A stretch of DNA of 64,000 nucleotides. Source: an uncultured Eubacteriales bacterium. GTDB taxonomy: Bacteria; Bacillota; Clostridia; Oscillospirales; Acutalibacteraceae. The number at the start of each line of letters is the position of its first letter. The stretch's first letter is position 1. Made by a program: the position numbers and the translations under genes. The DNA lies in NCBI GenBank assembly GCA_958417225.1, contig CATZCM010000002.1, positions 62,001 through 126,000 of the forward strand, in the 5' to 3' direction. The notes under the pieces are model-generated. The model was not told the origin of the DNA, searched no databases, and saw only the letters and a list, made by a program, of their open reading frames with translations. This document shows positions 17,723 through 26,320 of the stretch, piece after piece.

Positions 17723-18160
17723 TTAATCTTTAGATTCTTTATGGGTTGTGGCGTCTTTTTTAGTTAGGTATAAAGTGTTGTGAGGGTGTTGAGGTGGCGC
17801 GTATATAGAAAATAGTTTTAATGGCTGAGATCCCGTATTTATAATGTTATGCCATAAACCGGCTGGAATAATGACCATATGATGTTTATCAATTTTTCTT
17901 TCAAAATCCATCTTGCTTTTAGTTTTTCCGGTTTTTATGATACCATAACCTTCTTCGATTTGGATTACCTGATCAACGTTGTGTTGTTCAATTCCAATGC
18001 AATGTCCAGTTGGAATGCTCATTACGGTTAGTTGTAAATTTTTTCCCGTCCAACATGTTCGCAAAAAAGCTTTGTTTTGTTTAGTAGTTTGATTTATATT
18101 AATTATAAATGTGGAATTGTTGCAATTAAGATTTTCATGTGATTTGTTCATATATATCAA
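17723..18160 (-). CDS. Cupin-domain protein
   Basis: 145 aa single-domain cupin. Motif 1 is GHCIGIEQHNVDQVIQIEEGYG and motif 2 is HHMVIIPAGLWHNIINTG; the metal-binding His/Gln/Glu positions are partly kept. The C-terminal LKLFSIYAPPQHPHNT matches a common Clostridial cupin group annotated as mannose-6-phosphate isomerase-like, but the substrate is unknown. It is monocistronic and convergent in orientation with nothing nearby, so context gives no hint. Confidence 0.8.
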   Translation of the reverse strand: MIYMNKSHENLNCNNSTFIININQTTKQNKAFLRTCWTGKNLQLTVMSIPTGHCIGIEQHNVDQVIQIEEGYGIIKTGKTKSKMDFERKIDKHHMVIIPAGLWHNIINTGSQPLKLFSIYAPPQHPHNTLYLTKKDATTHKESKD

Positions 18161-18231
18161 TCCTTCTTAGTTTTATCATATTATATGATTATTATTTGTG
18201 TTGTTGTGAAAGAGGGTTTTATCTTTTTTTG

Positions 18232-18260
18232 TTGACCGAGAAAAATAAATGTGATATAAT
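18232..18260 (+). promoter_or_regulatory. Promoter of the VanY-type gene
   Basis: TTGACC at 18232-18237, 17-nt spacer, perfect TATAAT at 18255-18260; about 80 nt upstream of the ATG at 18344. Confidence 0.75.
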
Positions 18261-18343
18261 AAATTGTATGATTTAAGTTAGGGCCAGGGTTGAAATAGTG
18301 TAATTTTGAGATTTCACTGATTGGGAAAGGAAACGAGCGTAAA

Positions 18344-19213
18344 ATGGAAAAATTAAAAAATTTTTTTAAAAATAAAAAAATAACTTGGATTGTTGTTGTG
18401 TTACTAGTAGCAATTATTGCAGTAGCCGTAATATGTGTATGCTGTTTATGCGTGAAGGATAGATCAGGTAGCCCTACTATTTTGAACACAACGAATAGTG
18501 AAATATGCGAAGAAAAAACTACCATGGATGAGACAAGTGATGGCCAGGAAAGTACGCAGCAGCCATCAACAACTGTTGAGTCAAAGAATAATGGAGCCAC
18601 ATCGCAAGATTACACTCTAAGAACATCTGATGGAAAGTTTTATGAGTGGAACAAGAGTTGTCCGATAGAATTGATGGTGGTAAATAAGAAAAATCCGATG
18701 CCAGATGGACGAGATCAAGATCTTGTTACATGGAGCAAAAATCTTACAAATGGTGGGACAAGTCGTATAAATCGTAAGGCAAAGGTTGCGTTAGAAAAAA
18801 TGATGGCCGCGGCAGAAAGCGACGGAATAGATTTGTGGATATGTTCCATGCATAGAACGTTGGAAACACAGAAATATTTATTTGATGCTGAGTTGAGGAG
18901 AAAAGGAGGTTCATATGAGGCTGCTGCTAGGGAAACTGCTCCTCCAGGAACAAGTGAGCACCATACAGGGCTTGCAATCGATTTTATTAAGCGTGGTGGT
19001 GATTTAGATAGCTTTAGATTTACGCAGGACTGTGATTGGTTAATGGCACATGCTGCTGAGTATGGATTTATTTTGAGGTATTCAGAAGAAAAAATGGCCC
19101 AAACTGATATTATATATGAACCCTGGCACTTTAGATACGTTGGAGTTGAGTATGCACAAAAAATAAAAGATAGTGGACTTTGTTTGGAAGAGTTTATTGG
19201 AAATATGTTGTGA
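18344..19213 (+). CDS. Membrane-anchored D-Ala-D-Ala carboxypeptidase (VanY / M15B)
   Basis: 289 aa. A single hydrophobic segment at residues ~14-38 (WIVVVLLVAIIAVAVICV) anchors it in the membrane. A Ser/Thr/Glu-rich linker (~40-95) leads to the peptidase domain. The zinc motifs of the family are present: STMHRT-like CSMHRTLETQ, GTSEHHTGLAIDF (SxHxxGxAxD) and EPWHFRYVG (ExWHxRYVG). It would trim the terminal D-Ala of peptidoglycan stem peptides outside the cell. No vanRS or vanHAX neighbours are present, so a wall-maturation role is more likely than glycopeptide resistance. AAGGAAACGAG precedes the ATG weakly. Confidence 0.9.
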   Translation: MEKLKNFFKNKKITWIVVVLLVAIIAVAVICVCCLCVKDRSGSPTILNTTNSEICEEKTTMDETSDGQESTQQPSTTVESKNNGATSQDYTLRTSDGKFYEWNKSCPIELMVVNKKNPMPDGRDQDLVTWSKNLTNGGTSRINRKAKVALEKMMAAAESDGIDLWICSMHRTLETQKYLFDAELRRKGGSYEAAARETAPPGTSEHHTGLAIDFIKRGGDLDSFRFTQDCDWLMAHAAEYGFILRYSEEKMAQTDIIYEPWHFRYVGVEYAQKIKDSGLCLEEFIGNML

Positions 19214-19238
19214 TGAGTGAATTTTGAGCGACACAAAA

Positions 19239-19275
19239 TAAAACTCCTATCGGTTTTATTCGATAGGAGTTTTCA
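19239..19275 (+). terminator. Bidirectional terminator after the VanY-type gene
   Basis: Perfect 12-bp stem AAACTCCTATCG / CGATAGGAGTTT with an 8-nt loop and T-runs on both sides. It can also end transcription of the tRNA-Arg gene from the other strand. Confidence 0.85.
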
Positions 19276-19316
19276 TTCTAGTAAAGACAGAGCAATAAAG
19301 ATGTTTTTTATGTCTG

Positions 19317-19345
19317 AGCACTTCTTGTGAAGTTGCTTTTTTTTG
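19317..19345 (+). terminator. Second terminator hairpin
   Basis: GCACTTC-TTGT-GAAGTTGC stem with one bulge, followed by eight T on the plus strand, ending at the tRNA-Arg CCA end. It may isolate the tRNA from read-through of the upstream plus-strand gene. Confidence 0.5.
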
Positions 19346-19420
19346 GCCCGCTCGGAGGGATTTGAACCCCCGTCCTCCAGAATCGGAATCTGTTGCGATA
19401 TCCAGCTTCGCTACGAGCGG
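19344..19420 (-). tRNA. tRNA-Arg (anticodon CCG)
   Basis: Cloverleaf folds on the minus strand: acceptor CCGCTCG / CGAGCGG, D stem GCGA / TCGC, anticodon loop TTCCGAT giving CCG, T arm GGGGG-TTCAAAT-CCCTC, and an encoded CCA end. The first anticodon-stem pair is A-G. It reads CGG codons. Confidence 0.93.
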
Positions 19421-19554
19421 TTATATAAAACTATCTATATTATAATATTTTACTATTTAAATGTCAACTACTGATTCAAAGAAATTTTATATGTATTGTT
19501 GAGAACACGTTATGTAGTACAAAAATAATAAAAATATAATTATTGATGTATTTG

Positions 19555-20073
19555 CTAGTTTTTACTTGTTTTAGTGAACGTGAGATTTTTTTCAAATTGA
19601 AGCAGTTTTTCTTTTTTGTCGATACCACCAGCGTATCCGATTAGTTTTTTATTTGTACCGATTACTCTGTGGCATGGAACAATTATAGAAATGGCATTAT
19701 GCCCTACAGCTCCACCAACAGCTTGAGGTGACATTTTGGATTTATTGAGTTTGTTAGCTGCTATGTTTGCGATTTCCCCGTATGTCATTGTTTGACCATA
19801 TGGAATTTTAAGCATAATTTCACATATGAGTTTGCGAAATGGAGTGGTATTAAATTGTAATTTAGGTATAAAATCAGGTTCTTGGTTATTAAAGTAAATA
19901 TCTAACCATTGTTTTGTGTGATTGAATATTGGTAATTCTTTTGTAATGTGTGATTCAGTGAGAGTAGTACCAAAATACTTTTGTCCGTCAAACCATAGTC
20001 CGATTAGTTCTGATCCGTTACTAGCTAAAGTTATACCTCCGAGCGGAGAATTATAATGATTTGTGTACTGCAT
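19555..20073 (-). CDS. ogt: Methylated-DNA--protein-cysteine methyltransferase
   Basis: 172 aa. It repairs O6-alkylguanine by transferring the alkyl group to its own Cys. The active-site segment is IIVPCHRVIGTNKKLIGYAGG (PCHRV), and the DNA-binding helix region is IPYGQTMTYGEIA, with QAVGGAVGHN following. The N-terminal domain begins with NSPLGGITLASNGSEL. No Ada regulatory domain is present. It ends only 7 nt after the upstream HD gene, so the two are probably one transcript. Confidence 0.95.
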   Translation of the reverse strand: MQYTNHYNSPLGGITLASNGSELIGLWFDGQKYFGTTLTESHITKELPIFNHTKQWLDIYFNNQEPDFIPKLQFNTTPFRKLICEIMLKIPYGQTMTYGEIANIAANKLNKSKMSPQAVGGAVGHNAISIIVPCHRVIGTNKKLIGYAGGIDKKEKLLQFEKNLTFTKTSKN

Positions 20074-20080
20074 AGTTTAC

Positions 20081-20779
20081 TTAGATTTTCACTCCCAAAT
20101 ATTGATTTAGGTATTCTGTCCATTCAGGAACACTTTCCTCTTCAAATAAGTGATACAAGATATCCACAACAATTTGATATCTACTCTTAGCTTCATCTCT
20201 GCCGGAATCAGTCATCATCAAATCTCTTAATTTTAGTATTTTTTCAAATACATGATTTACACTACTTGCAGCGCATTTTGTAGTATTATATTCATTGGCT
20301 TTTATATTTTCAATAGGGAATATGTTTTTATTAAAAAATGGTTTTCCCTTTTTTAAGCTGTAAGTATAGGTTCTTAATATACCACATACACCTAAACTGT
20401 CACACATATCTGCATCTGAAACAACTTTACCTTCAATTGTTTTAGGTCGGATTCCTTTTAGTGATTTACTATAACCAATGCATTTTAATTCATCTAGTAC
20501 TTGGTGTTGAATTTCTTTACTCACTTGGTAAGTATTCATAATATTTTTAGCATTTGTTAATTTTTCAGCATTTTTAGAGCCAAATAGTTTATAATCATCC
20601 ACGTCGTGTAATAATGCAATTAAAGTAACTATGTTTTCATTAGCTTTTTCTTTGTGTGCGAATTTCAGTGATAGGTTTAGAACCCTGTTAACGTGATCTA
20701 TACCATGACCTGAATTATCACTGTTTAGTATTTCAGTCACTTTCTGTTTGATATTATTTATTAATAATTTATCTATCAA
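20081..20779 (-). CDS. HD-domain phosphohydrolase
   Basis: 232 aa. Metal-dependent phosphohydrolase of the HD superfamily: His in GHGIDHVNRVLNLS, the HD pair in LIALLHDVDDYKLFG, and Asp in VSDADMCDSLG. It resembles the YedJ-like uncharacterised hydrolases; the substrate is unknown. The start is TTG behind AAAGGGG. It precedes ogt on the same strand with a 7-nt gap. Confidence 0.85.
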   Translation of the reverse strand: MIDKLLINNIKQKVTEILNSDNSGHGIDHVNRVLNLSLKFAHKEKANENIVTLIALLHDVDDYKLFGSKNAEKLTNAKNIMNTYQVSKEIQHQVLDELKCIGYSKSLKGIRPKTIEGKVVSDADMCDSLGVCGILRTYTYSLKKGKPFFNKNIFPIENIKANEYNTTKCAASSVNHVFEKILKLRDLMMTDSGRDEAKSRYQIVVDILYHLFEEESVPEWTEYLNQYLGVKI

Positions 20780-20869
20780 GTAGTACTACCCCTTTAATTT
20801 ACTAAAGTAAAGAATTAATTTAAGTTGTTTGTTAATTACGGAAAACTGTTTCTAAAAAAACAATTCAAA

Positions 20870-20902
20870 ATAAAAATCACATCGATATGCGTCGATATGA
20901 TT
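20870..20902 (-). terminator. Terminator downstream of the tRNA-Leu unit
   Basis: On the minus strand ATCATATCGA-CGCATA-TCGATGTGAT followed by TTTTATTTTG. It closes the transcript that starts with tRNA-Leu and contains the structured trailer. Confidence 0.7.
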
Positions 20903-20929
20903 TGATACTGATACGAATAACCATTAGGG

Positions 20930-21002
20930 ACCTGAAGGCTGAAAACGCGAGCGTAAAAGAAAACAATTTACTTTTAGCTTCACACGCGAACTACCTCCAG
21001 GT
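20930..21002 (-). ncRNA. Structured trailer RNA after tRNA-Leu (candidate)
   Basis: Directly 3' of tRNA-Leu the minus strand forms an extended hairpin: ACCTGGAGG pairs with CCTTCAGGT, inside it CGCG pairs with CGCG, and inside that GTAAA pairs with TTTAC. It is followed by a terminator at 20876-20901. No protein frame fits. It may be only a processing spacer, or a small RNA cut from the tRNA transcript. Confidence 0.35.
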
Positions 21003-21008
21003 GCTACC

Positions 21009-21095
21009 TGGTGCGGATAACAGGACTTGAACCTGCAAGAACTTGCGTTCACATGGACCTGAACCATGCGCGTCTGCCAATTCCGCCATATCCGC
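21009..21095 (-). tRNA. tRNA-Leu (anticodon CAG)
   Basis: Class II tRNA with long variable arm (GTGAACGCAAGTTCTTGC) on the minus strand. Acceptor GCGGATA / TATCCGC, D arm GGCGGAATTGGCAGACGC, anticodon stem CATGG / CCATG around TTCAGGT giving CAG, T arm CAGGTTCAAGTCCTG, and encoded CCA. It marks the border between housekeeping DNA and the accessory island. Confidence 0.94.
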
Positions 21096-21313
21096 GTTTG
21101 ATTTCAGTATATCATAATTTTTTCGCGTTGTCAATAGTTTTAAATTTTTTTGAGTTTTGTAGCTGTCAAATATATGTTACATTAACAATAAAAAATAATA
21201 CATAGTTTTCCACAACACCTACTAATCACGACATAAAACAAATTAAAATAAATATCAATAGTACATAGCATTCAATTTACTATATTTAACTTCGTATATC
21301 AAGTCTTAAAAAG

Positions 21314-21362
21314 TTGAGATCCTGCATTCCTTATGGGACAAAAAAGGAATGCAGGATCTCAA
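21314..21362 (-). terminator. Strong terminator after the 693-aa gene
   Basis: Perfect 17-bp stem TTGAGATCCTGCATTCC / GGAATGCAGGATCTCAA with a 15-nt loop, followed on the minus strand by CTTTTT. It is the only structured item in the 21096-21448 gap. Confidence 0.85.
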
Positions 21363-21448
21363 TTATAATCTGACTAATTCTTTGTTGTAAATAAAAAAAT
21401 CAAAAACCTCACAAAGGCAGTCAACTTATTTTTACCTATTAAAAATTA

Positions 21449-23530
21449 TCATTTTAATGGGTTATTATACATATGACTCTCCATAATAGCTATTTCGAAA
21501 TACAAGGATTCAATCTGATTACCGATAAATTCATATAAGGTTTTATTAATTTCATCAACGTCTGGATTAATTTTAGAACGAAGTTCCTTGTAAATTTTAA
21601 TGGCCTCATCAACAGATTCTATTGTATTCAACTTGTATAGCTTTTTCGCCTTCAATATGGCAAAGATAGATTCAATACGATTAGTTAAATGTTCTTTTTG
21701 CTCTTTTGTTAAAGATGAGTTTAAAACTTTTTCTTTAAATTGTAATAAATTTTCTGAAGAATTATGAAGATATACAGTTCTTTCTTCCATAACAAAGATT
21801 TCTAACTCAACAAGTGCAGCGTTGAATTCCTTAAAGTCTTCCTCACTTTTTAATTTATTGCGCACCATTTTTTCTTCTATTGGAATGAATTTTCTTATAG
21901 GATCAACAAGATTACGGCTGCGTTCAAAGCAAAATTCTTTGTTTTTATAAATTTTAATAAGATCGTCAGATACTCTTTTCAACTCTTCAAAATCATCAGG
22001 ATTAGCTGCAAATAAAGATTTTTCACTTAATTCACGCAAATCTTGTATATATTTAACATAATTAAACAAAAGATTTTTTTCTTCTTCTGAACAAGAACAT
22101 GACTCAATATTTTTGTTAATCTGCTTCAAAAATTCATCGATCACATTGAAAAATACATTGTTTTTCGATGAATCGTATTTGGGATCAAAATAAATAAAAG
22201 AAATAAACTCCTCAACGAACGTCTGACACAAATTTTTTACACCATAAAAATCCGTAATGGGACCATCTGCAATTAAGCTTAAATTCTTTATAAATGATGG
22301 CAAGTGCTCAACTTGTACATTACGTTCTAAATTACTACAAAGGTCCCGTTTAAAATAAAGGCTCTCAGTATTAACAGAAAAATCAACAGGTTTAGCAGGT
22401 TTAACAGGTTCAACAGGTTCAACAGGTTTAGCAGGTGGTTTAAGTCGGTAATCTTTCTCATCATCAGAAGATCCCGTATCAGGTTCGGCAAATTCATCAA
22501 TGTCATCGACGTCATCAGGGAGATGATGCCACGAATATCCCCCTTTCGGTATTCTTCGCTTTTGCTTTTGCTTTTGCTTTTGCTCTTCCTCCTCCTTTCT
22601 TTTTTGATATTCCTGTTTTTCTTCAATTTCTCGTTCTATCAAGAATTTTTTCCTATTCTCATACATCCTAATTACGTTTGAAGCCCTATTTTTTACCTTG
22701 GCATAAAAATCATGATAGAATACATCATCTAAAAGATTGTCTTTTTCAATTTGCTCATTTATAAGTTTAAATTGGTCTACTGCTGAAATAATGTTTATAC
22801 AGCATAGTTTCATAAAAGCTTCACACATATATTTAGATATTTGTGTAGTCATATAGCTATCGTCTAATTTTTCTAAAAAGTTATATACGGACTTTATTTC
22901 TGCATAATTTCGGTAGTCGGTAATATATGACATTAAATCATAATATGCTTTAGCCATTGTCTCAGAGGCCTTTGGAATGCTATCATTCGAAAGTATTTTA
23001 AATAAATTAGAAATTTCTGTATTCACTCCATATGTTTCGCTTGTTTCTTCGGTTGGGTTAGGTGTTTGAGTAATGGTACCAGTTTCAGCCTCTTCTGTAC
23101 TTGGTGCTTGTTGCTCTTCAGTGCCCATCGCAGTATTAATATTATCTACTGTTTCTGTTTGAGATTGATCTGTCTGTTGTTTTGTTAAGCATTTTGTACC
23201 TGTAGCACCTGTACTTGGTATGTATACAGAACTAAAAAGCATTAGTGAAACTAATCCGCCTAAAAATAGATCTTTGCTTAAAGCTCCTCCAGAAATGTTT
23301 TCTAAGTCCGTATCGCTAAGTGCTTTGTTTACTTGTTTTTCATATTCCATCAATTCATCAGTCGTAAAATTCATACCCATTTTACGGCTAAGTGGAATTA
23401 TTTCATCCTCTATAATTTTTCTTAGATCCTCCTCATTTTTTATCTGTTGAATTTTTTCCTTTAGAATTGGTTTTAAGTTACCACTTTGTTCTAGTTTTTT
23501 GTAAAACTCACTGATTTTTTTACTTTCCAT
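21449..23530 (-). CDS. 693-aa protein with Nif11-type double-glycine leader
   Basis: No family is recognised for the bulk of the protein. Residues 1-82 look like a Nif11-type leader: an FYKKLEQ helix, G-x-x-F-T-T-D-E-L at 52-60, and LSDTDLENISGG at 71-82, where leaders of this type are cleaved after GG. A hydrophobic stretch follows (~88-104), then a Thr/Glu-rich segment, a Lys/Glu/Gln-rich coiled coil (~300-325), a Pro/Val repeat built on PVEPVKPAKPV (~363-385), and a long helical, charged C-terminal part. No C39-peptidase ABC exporter or RiPP-modifying enzyme is in the window, so export by such a system is inference. ATG behind AAGGAGGT. Confidence 0.75.
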   Translation of the reverse strand: MESKKISEFYKKLEQSGNLKPILKEKIQQIKNEEDLRKIIEDEIIPLSRKMGMNFTTDELMEYEKQVNKALSDTDLENISGGALSKDLFLGGLVSLMLFSSVYIPSTGATGTKCLTKQQTDQSQTETVDNINTAMGTEEQQAPSTEEAETGTITQTPNPTEETSETYGVNTEISNLFKILSNDSIPKASETMAKAYYDLMSYITDYRNYAEIKSVYNFLEKLDDSYMTTQISKYMCEAFMKLCCINIISAVDQFKLINEQIEKDNLLDDVFYHDFYAKVKNRASNVIRMYENRKKFLIEREIEEKQEYQKRKEEEEQKQKQKQKRRIPKGGYSWHHLPDDVDDIDEFAEPDTGSSDDEKDYRLKPPAKPVEPVEPVKPAKPVDFSVNTESLYFKRDLCSNLERNVQVEHLPSFIKNLSLIADGPITDFYGVKNLCQTFVEEFISFIYFDPKYDSSKNNVFFNVIDEFLKQINKNIESCSCSEEEKNLLFNYVKYIQDLRELSEKSLFAANPDDFEELKRVSDDLIKIYKNKEFCFERSRNLVDPIRKFIPIEEKMVRNKLKSEEDFKEFNAALVELEIFVMEERTVYLHNSSENLLQFKEKVLNSSLTKEQKEHLTNRIESIFAILKAKKLYKLNTIESVDEAIKIYKELRSKINPDVDEINKTLYEFIGNQIESLYFEIAIMESHMYNNPLK

Positions 23531-23567
23531 TCTTAAAAAACCTCCTTATAATTTTATTTGTATTAAT

Positions 23568-23596
23568 ATTATACAATATATTTTTAAGCAAATCAA
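23568..23596 (-). promoter_or_regulatory. Promoter of the Nif11-leader gene
   Basis: On the minus strand TTGATT, 17-nt spacer, perfect TATAAT, about 40 nt upstream of the ATG at 23530. Confidence 0.65.
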
Positions 23597-23621
23597 TACT
23601 TTTTTGAAAAAATTTAATTTT

Positions 23622-24652
23622 CTAAATTGCAATATCAAATAGGACACTTTTGAAAATAAAATCAGAGCAGCGATAATTAAAAATTTTACGCGGTAAATTA
23701 TTAATCCAATGTTCGACAAAAGAAATCTGTTCATCAGAGACGGAATCAAAAGATCTACCTTTTGGGAAAAATCTGCGAACAAGCGAATTTTGCTTTTCGT
23801 TGGTACCTCTTTCATAAGAGGAATACGGGTGTGCGTAATACACTTTTGTTGATTTGGGCAGGTGTTTGCCTAAATCAACAAATTCGCTACCGTTATCACT
23901 TGTGACAGATTCAAATACGGTTTCAAAGTTCTTTCCATAGCTTTGGGGAATCTTTTCAAGTCCAATACGTACGGCCTCACTGTTTCGAGAGTGAATCTTT
24001 ACAAGATGACGTTTTCGTGTCAGTCTTTCGTCAAGTGTCAGTAGTATTGAGGAAGACTCTTTTTTGCCTACTATGGTATCTATCCTCGCAATGCCAGAAT
24101 TCAGTACGATTGTTGATTTCTTCGAGGCGTTCTTCAATGCTTGTTTCAAGGATTCTTTTGTTTTTGTTGTTTCTGTTTGTTTGAATTTTTTTTTACTTTC
24201 AGCTGCAAATCAATGTTTCTGACCTTCAGCAGTTTCTTGTCGTTATAGTTGTATGATGTTTTGGTGCTTATGGTTCTTTCAAATCGACCGCTAAACTTCG
24301 TTTTTTCGCAGATTGTGTCCGACGACAGTTTGTTTGCAAGTATTTGCTGTTCCGTATAGCACACAAAGTTATAGGGATAGGTCAGTTTCTTTTGTGAACA
24401 GTTGTTGCAATTGTATTCCTCATATACTTGCTGTCTACATTTCAAGGATATTTCTAGTATCTTTTCAGATTTGTACCCAGCTGTTCTATTGTTTCTCGCC
24501 TCAACTCATTGTACAAAGTAAAGCGCGATATTTTTACTATTTTGGCAATTTATGCTTTTGAACATCGCTGACATAGCAATATTTCTATTTGGACTCATTT
24601 TTCTCGTGTTAAGTGTTAGAATTTCTTTTGAGGAATATTTTTCTTGTATCAT
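23622..24652 (-). pseudogene. IS30-family transposase, frameshifted
   Basis: Fragments of one transposase read in different frames. A helix-turn-helix remnant (AKIVKISRFTLYNELRRE) is near 24500-24560; the middle part lies at 24146-24445; the catalytic part at 23622-24149 has the DDE residues (RIDTIVGKKESS, SVTSDNGSEF, SSYERGTNEKQN). One frame change coincides with a run of nine A near 24183-24191, another with the helix-turn-helix. The last codons read through the terminal inverted repeat into flanking DNA. It is probably inactive, although slippage at the A-run could restore part of it. Confidence 0.75.
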
Positions 24653-24731
24653 AGCGAACCCCCGTGACTTTTTGGTTGTGGTTATTTCAATTATACCACG
24701 TCTGCTATGACTTTTTCTATGTGTCCTATTT
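23637..24731 (-). mobile_element. IS30-family insertion sequence, decayed
   Basis: About 1.1 kb bounded by an 11-bp inverted repeat: AAATAGGACAC at 23637-23647 and GTGTCCTATTT at 24721-24731. It contains one transposase reading on the minus strand that is broken into several frames. The right end abuts sequence related to the effector-cassette repeat found four more times in the island, so the element probably inserted into a copy of that repeat. Confidence 0.75.
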
Positions 24732-24897
24732 AATTTTACAATCAATTTAAATAAAATTTCAATTGATATTGTACATTATAATAAAATCCATGTACGACTC
24801 ATATCATCAAACTATTTGATTACTATTTCAAAAAAATTAATTTCATTGATTTTGTTAATAATTACAAAGCTGATACCAGTATTTTTGAATTTTAACC

Positions 24898-24926
24898 TTG
24901 ACATTCTATTTGCTTTTTGATATACT
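24898..24926 (+). promoter_or_regulatory. Effector-cassette promoter, copy 1
   Basis: TTGACA at 24898, 17-nt spacer rich in T, TATACT at 24921. It is followed by a ~70-nt leader and AAGGAGGATTT before the ATG at 25000. It belongs to a set of five matching promoters in this window. Confidence 0.75.
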
Positions 24927-24999
24927 ATAATTAGTTGTCAACCAGAATACTTACGGCAACAAATTTAATTTTTTAAATTATTAAGGAGGATTTGGTCCT

Positions 25000-25626
25000 A
25001 TGAAACGATCAAAAAATACAGTAAAAAATAAACTTATTGCTACATTAATGCTCGGGCTTACAATTACAGTAAACGCAACAACTTTAAATGTTGGTGCAAT
25101 GTATTCTAGTAAAGCAGGCGCTCGAGAGGCAACCATTGCAGCATACCGCTCAGTCCGTTCACCACGTTTCTACCTAAGTACAAAAGAACAAGACGAAATC
25201 CAACAAGTTGTAAAGGCAATTTTATCAATGATGATAAACCCATCAACAAGTAATGTTGCATTGGTAAAAAAACTTTACGATAAAACTACTGATTACACAG
25301 TTGCTGAACTTTTATATTATTATTTGTTAGATATAAAAAATAAACAAAAGCTACCTATACTTAGTGATTTACAAGTCCCAATAAGAAAGGTCACTAGATA
25401 TTCAAGGTTATCGGGAATGGGGGATTCATTAAAAAGTATCATAAGCGCTGTACTTAAAGTGAAAAGTAGTCCATTAAAAGAAAATGCCCCTAGTATGATA
25501 TCTTTTTATAACAGTGCTGAATTTATCGAAAAGACCATTATATACAATCAAATGCTCTCTTTAGCAAAAGAGGACAATATATGTGCAATTTATGTTTTAA
25601 GAAGTATATCTGTTCCTTTGCCATAA
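25000..25626 (+). CDS. Small secreted helical protein, one-domain form
   Basis: 208 aa. Residues 1-32 are a Sec signal peptide with the island's shared core (SKNTVKNKLIATLMLGLTI) and a cleavage site before the Met of NVGA|M. The mature part is all-helical and matches each of the two repeats in the 398-aa protein at 59302-60498: LSMMINPSTSNVALVKKLY, LLDIKNKQKLPILSDLQ, TIIYNQMLSLAKED. I recognise no known family. Its 3' flank holds remnants of a second domain, so the gene may once have encoded the two-domain form. Likely a secreted effector (inference). Confidence 0.7.
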   Translation: MKRSKNTVKNKLIATLMLGLTITVNATTLNVGAMYSSKAGAREATIAAYRSVRSPRFYLSTKEQDEIQQVVKAILSMMINPSTSNVALVKKLYDKTTDYTVAELLYYYLLDIKNKQKLPILSDLQVPIRKVTRYSRLSGMGDSLKSIISAVLKVKSSPLKENAPSMISFYNSAEFIEKTIIYNQMLSLAKEDNICAIYVLRSISVPLP

Positions 25627-25789
25627 ACGTTCAAACCTTCTGAAATAACTCCAGTTAGATGACCACCTTGCAGGTTACAACCTCCCGTGGAAGCACCTTA
25701 TCACTTTTCATTATCAGCTAAACTAATACATTGTCAACATACTACAAGCTCAGTCCCAACTGTTATCTAAAAACAGATAGAGATCCATA

Positions 25790-26150
25790 GTGAACTCGAT
25801 ATGGCAATACAAATAATTTTATCAAAATGATGAATCCAATAACAGGTAACATTGCCTCGGAAAAAGAACTCTACCTGAACTTGATGATTTAACACCTTTG
25901 TTAAAAAACATTGTTTCATTGATATCACAGTTTATTTAAACTTAGTAGACCAATTTGAATGCTTCATGTACGTTTGGTATGTACATAGAAAATAGTCCAA
26001 CAGAAGGTAATGTTTGCAAAATGATAAATATTTATAGAAATTTTGGTCGTAAAACTAGATTTATTATATACGCTTTGATGAACAACTTGGCAAAAAACGG
26101 GAACTCAGTGGTAAAGGGAGTTTTAAAATATATAGTTCATCTTATTTTTG
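25790..26150 (+). pseudogene. Remnant of a helical-domain copy
   Basis: Out-of-frame pieces after the 208-aa gene still resemble the family. Near 25800 the bases read like ILSMMMNP, and 25985-26130 reads NSPTEGNVCKMINIYRNFG then FIIYALMNNLAKNGNS, matching the second domain of the 59302 protein. Several stops and shifts; not expressed as one protein. Confidence 0.6.
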
Positions 26151-26274
26151 ATTGATCTATAAACTATTCTTTTGAATAGTCAGAAAAATAAAAAAACAAG
26201 TATTTAACTAAAAAAATAACTATCAATTTCTTATAACTCTGTACATAAAAGTTAATCTAACCATAAGTAATGCG

Positions 26275-26320
26275 AAAACCTGTACCGCATGAATTATATA
26301 TTCACGTGATGCAGGTTTTC
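26275..26320 (+). terminator. Cassette terminator, copy A
   Basis: Imperfect long stem AAAACCTGTACCGCATGAA / TTCACGTGATGCAGGTTTT, with A- and T-runs at its ends so it works on both strands. The same hairpin ends other units of the island. Confidence 0.7.

Noticed and set aside
18344..19213. VanY as part of a glycopeptide-resistance cluster
   Set aside because: None of vanR, vanS, vanH, vanA or vanX is nearby; a general wall carboxypeptidase is the simpler reading.
22385..22440. Short direct repeats resembling a CRISPR array
   Set aside because: They are 9-12-bp units without spacers that encode the PVEPVKPAKPV protein repeat.
22327..22626. 99-aa Leu/Asn-rich frame on - within the 693-aa gene
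   Set aside because: It is a shadow of the Pro/Val and Lys/Gln repeats in another frame.
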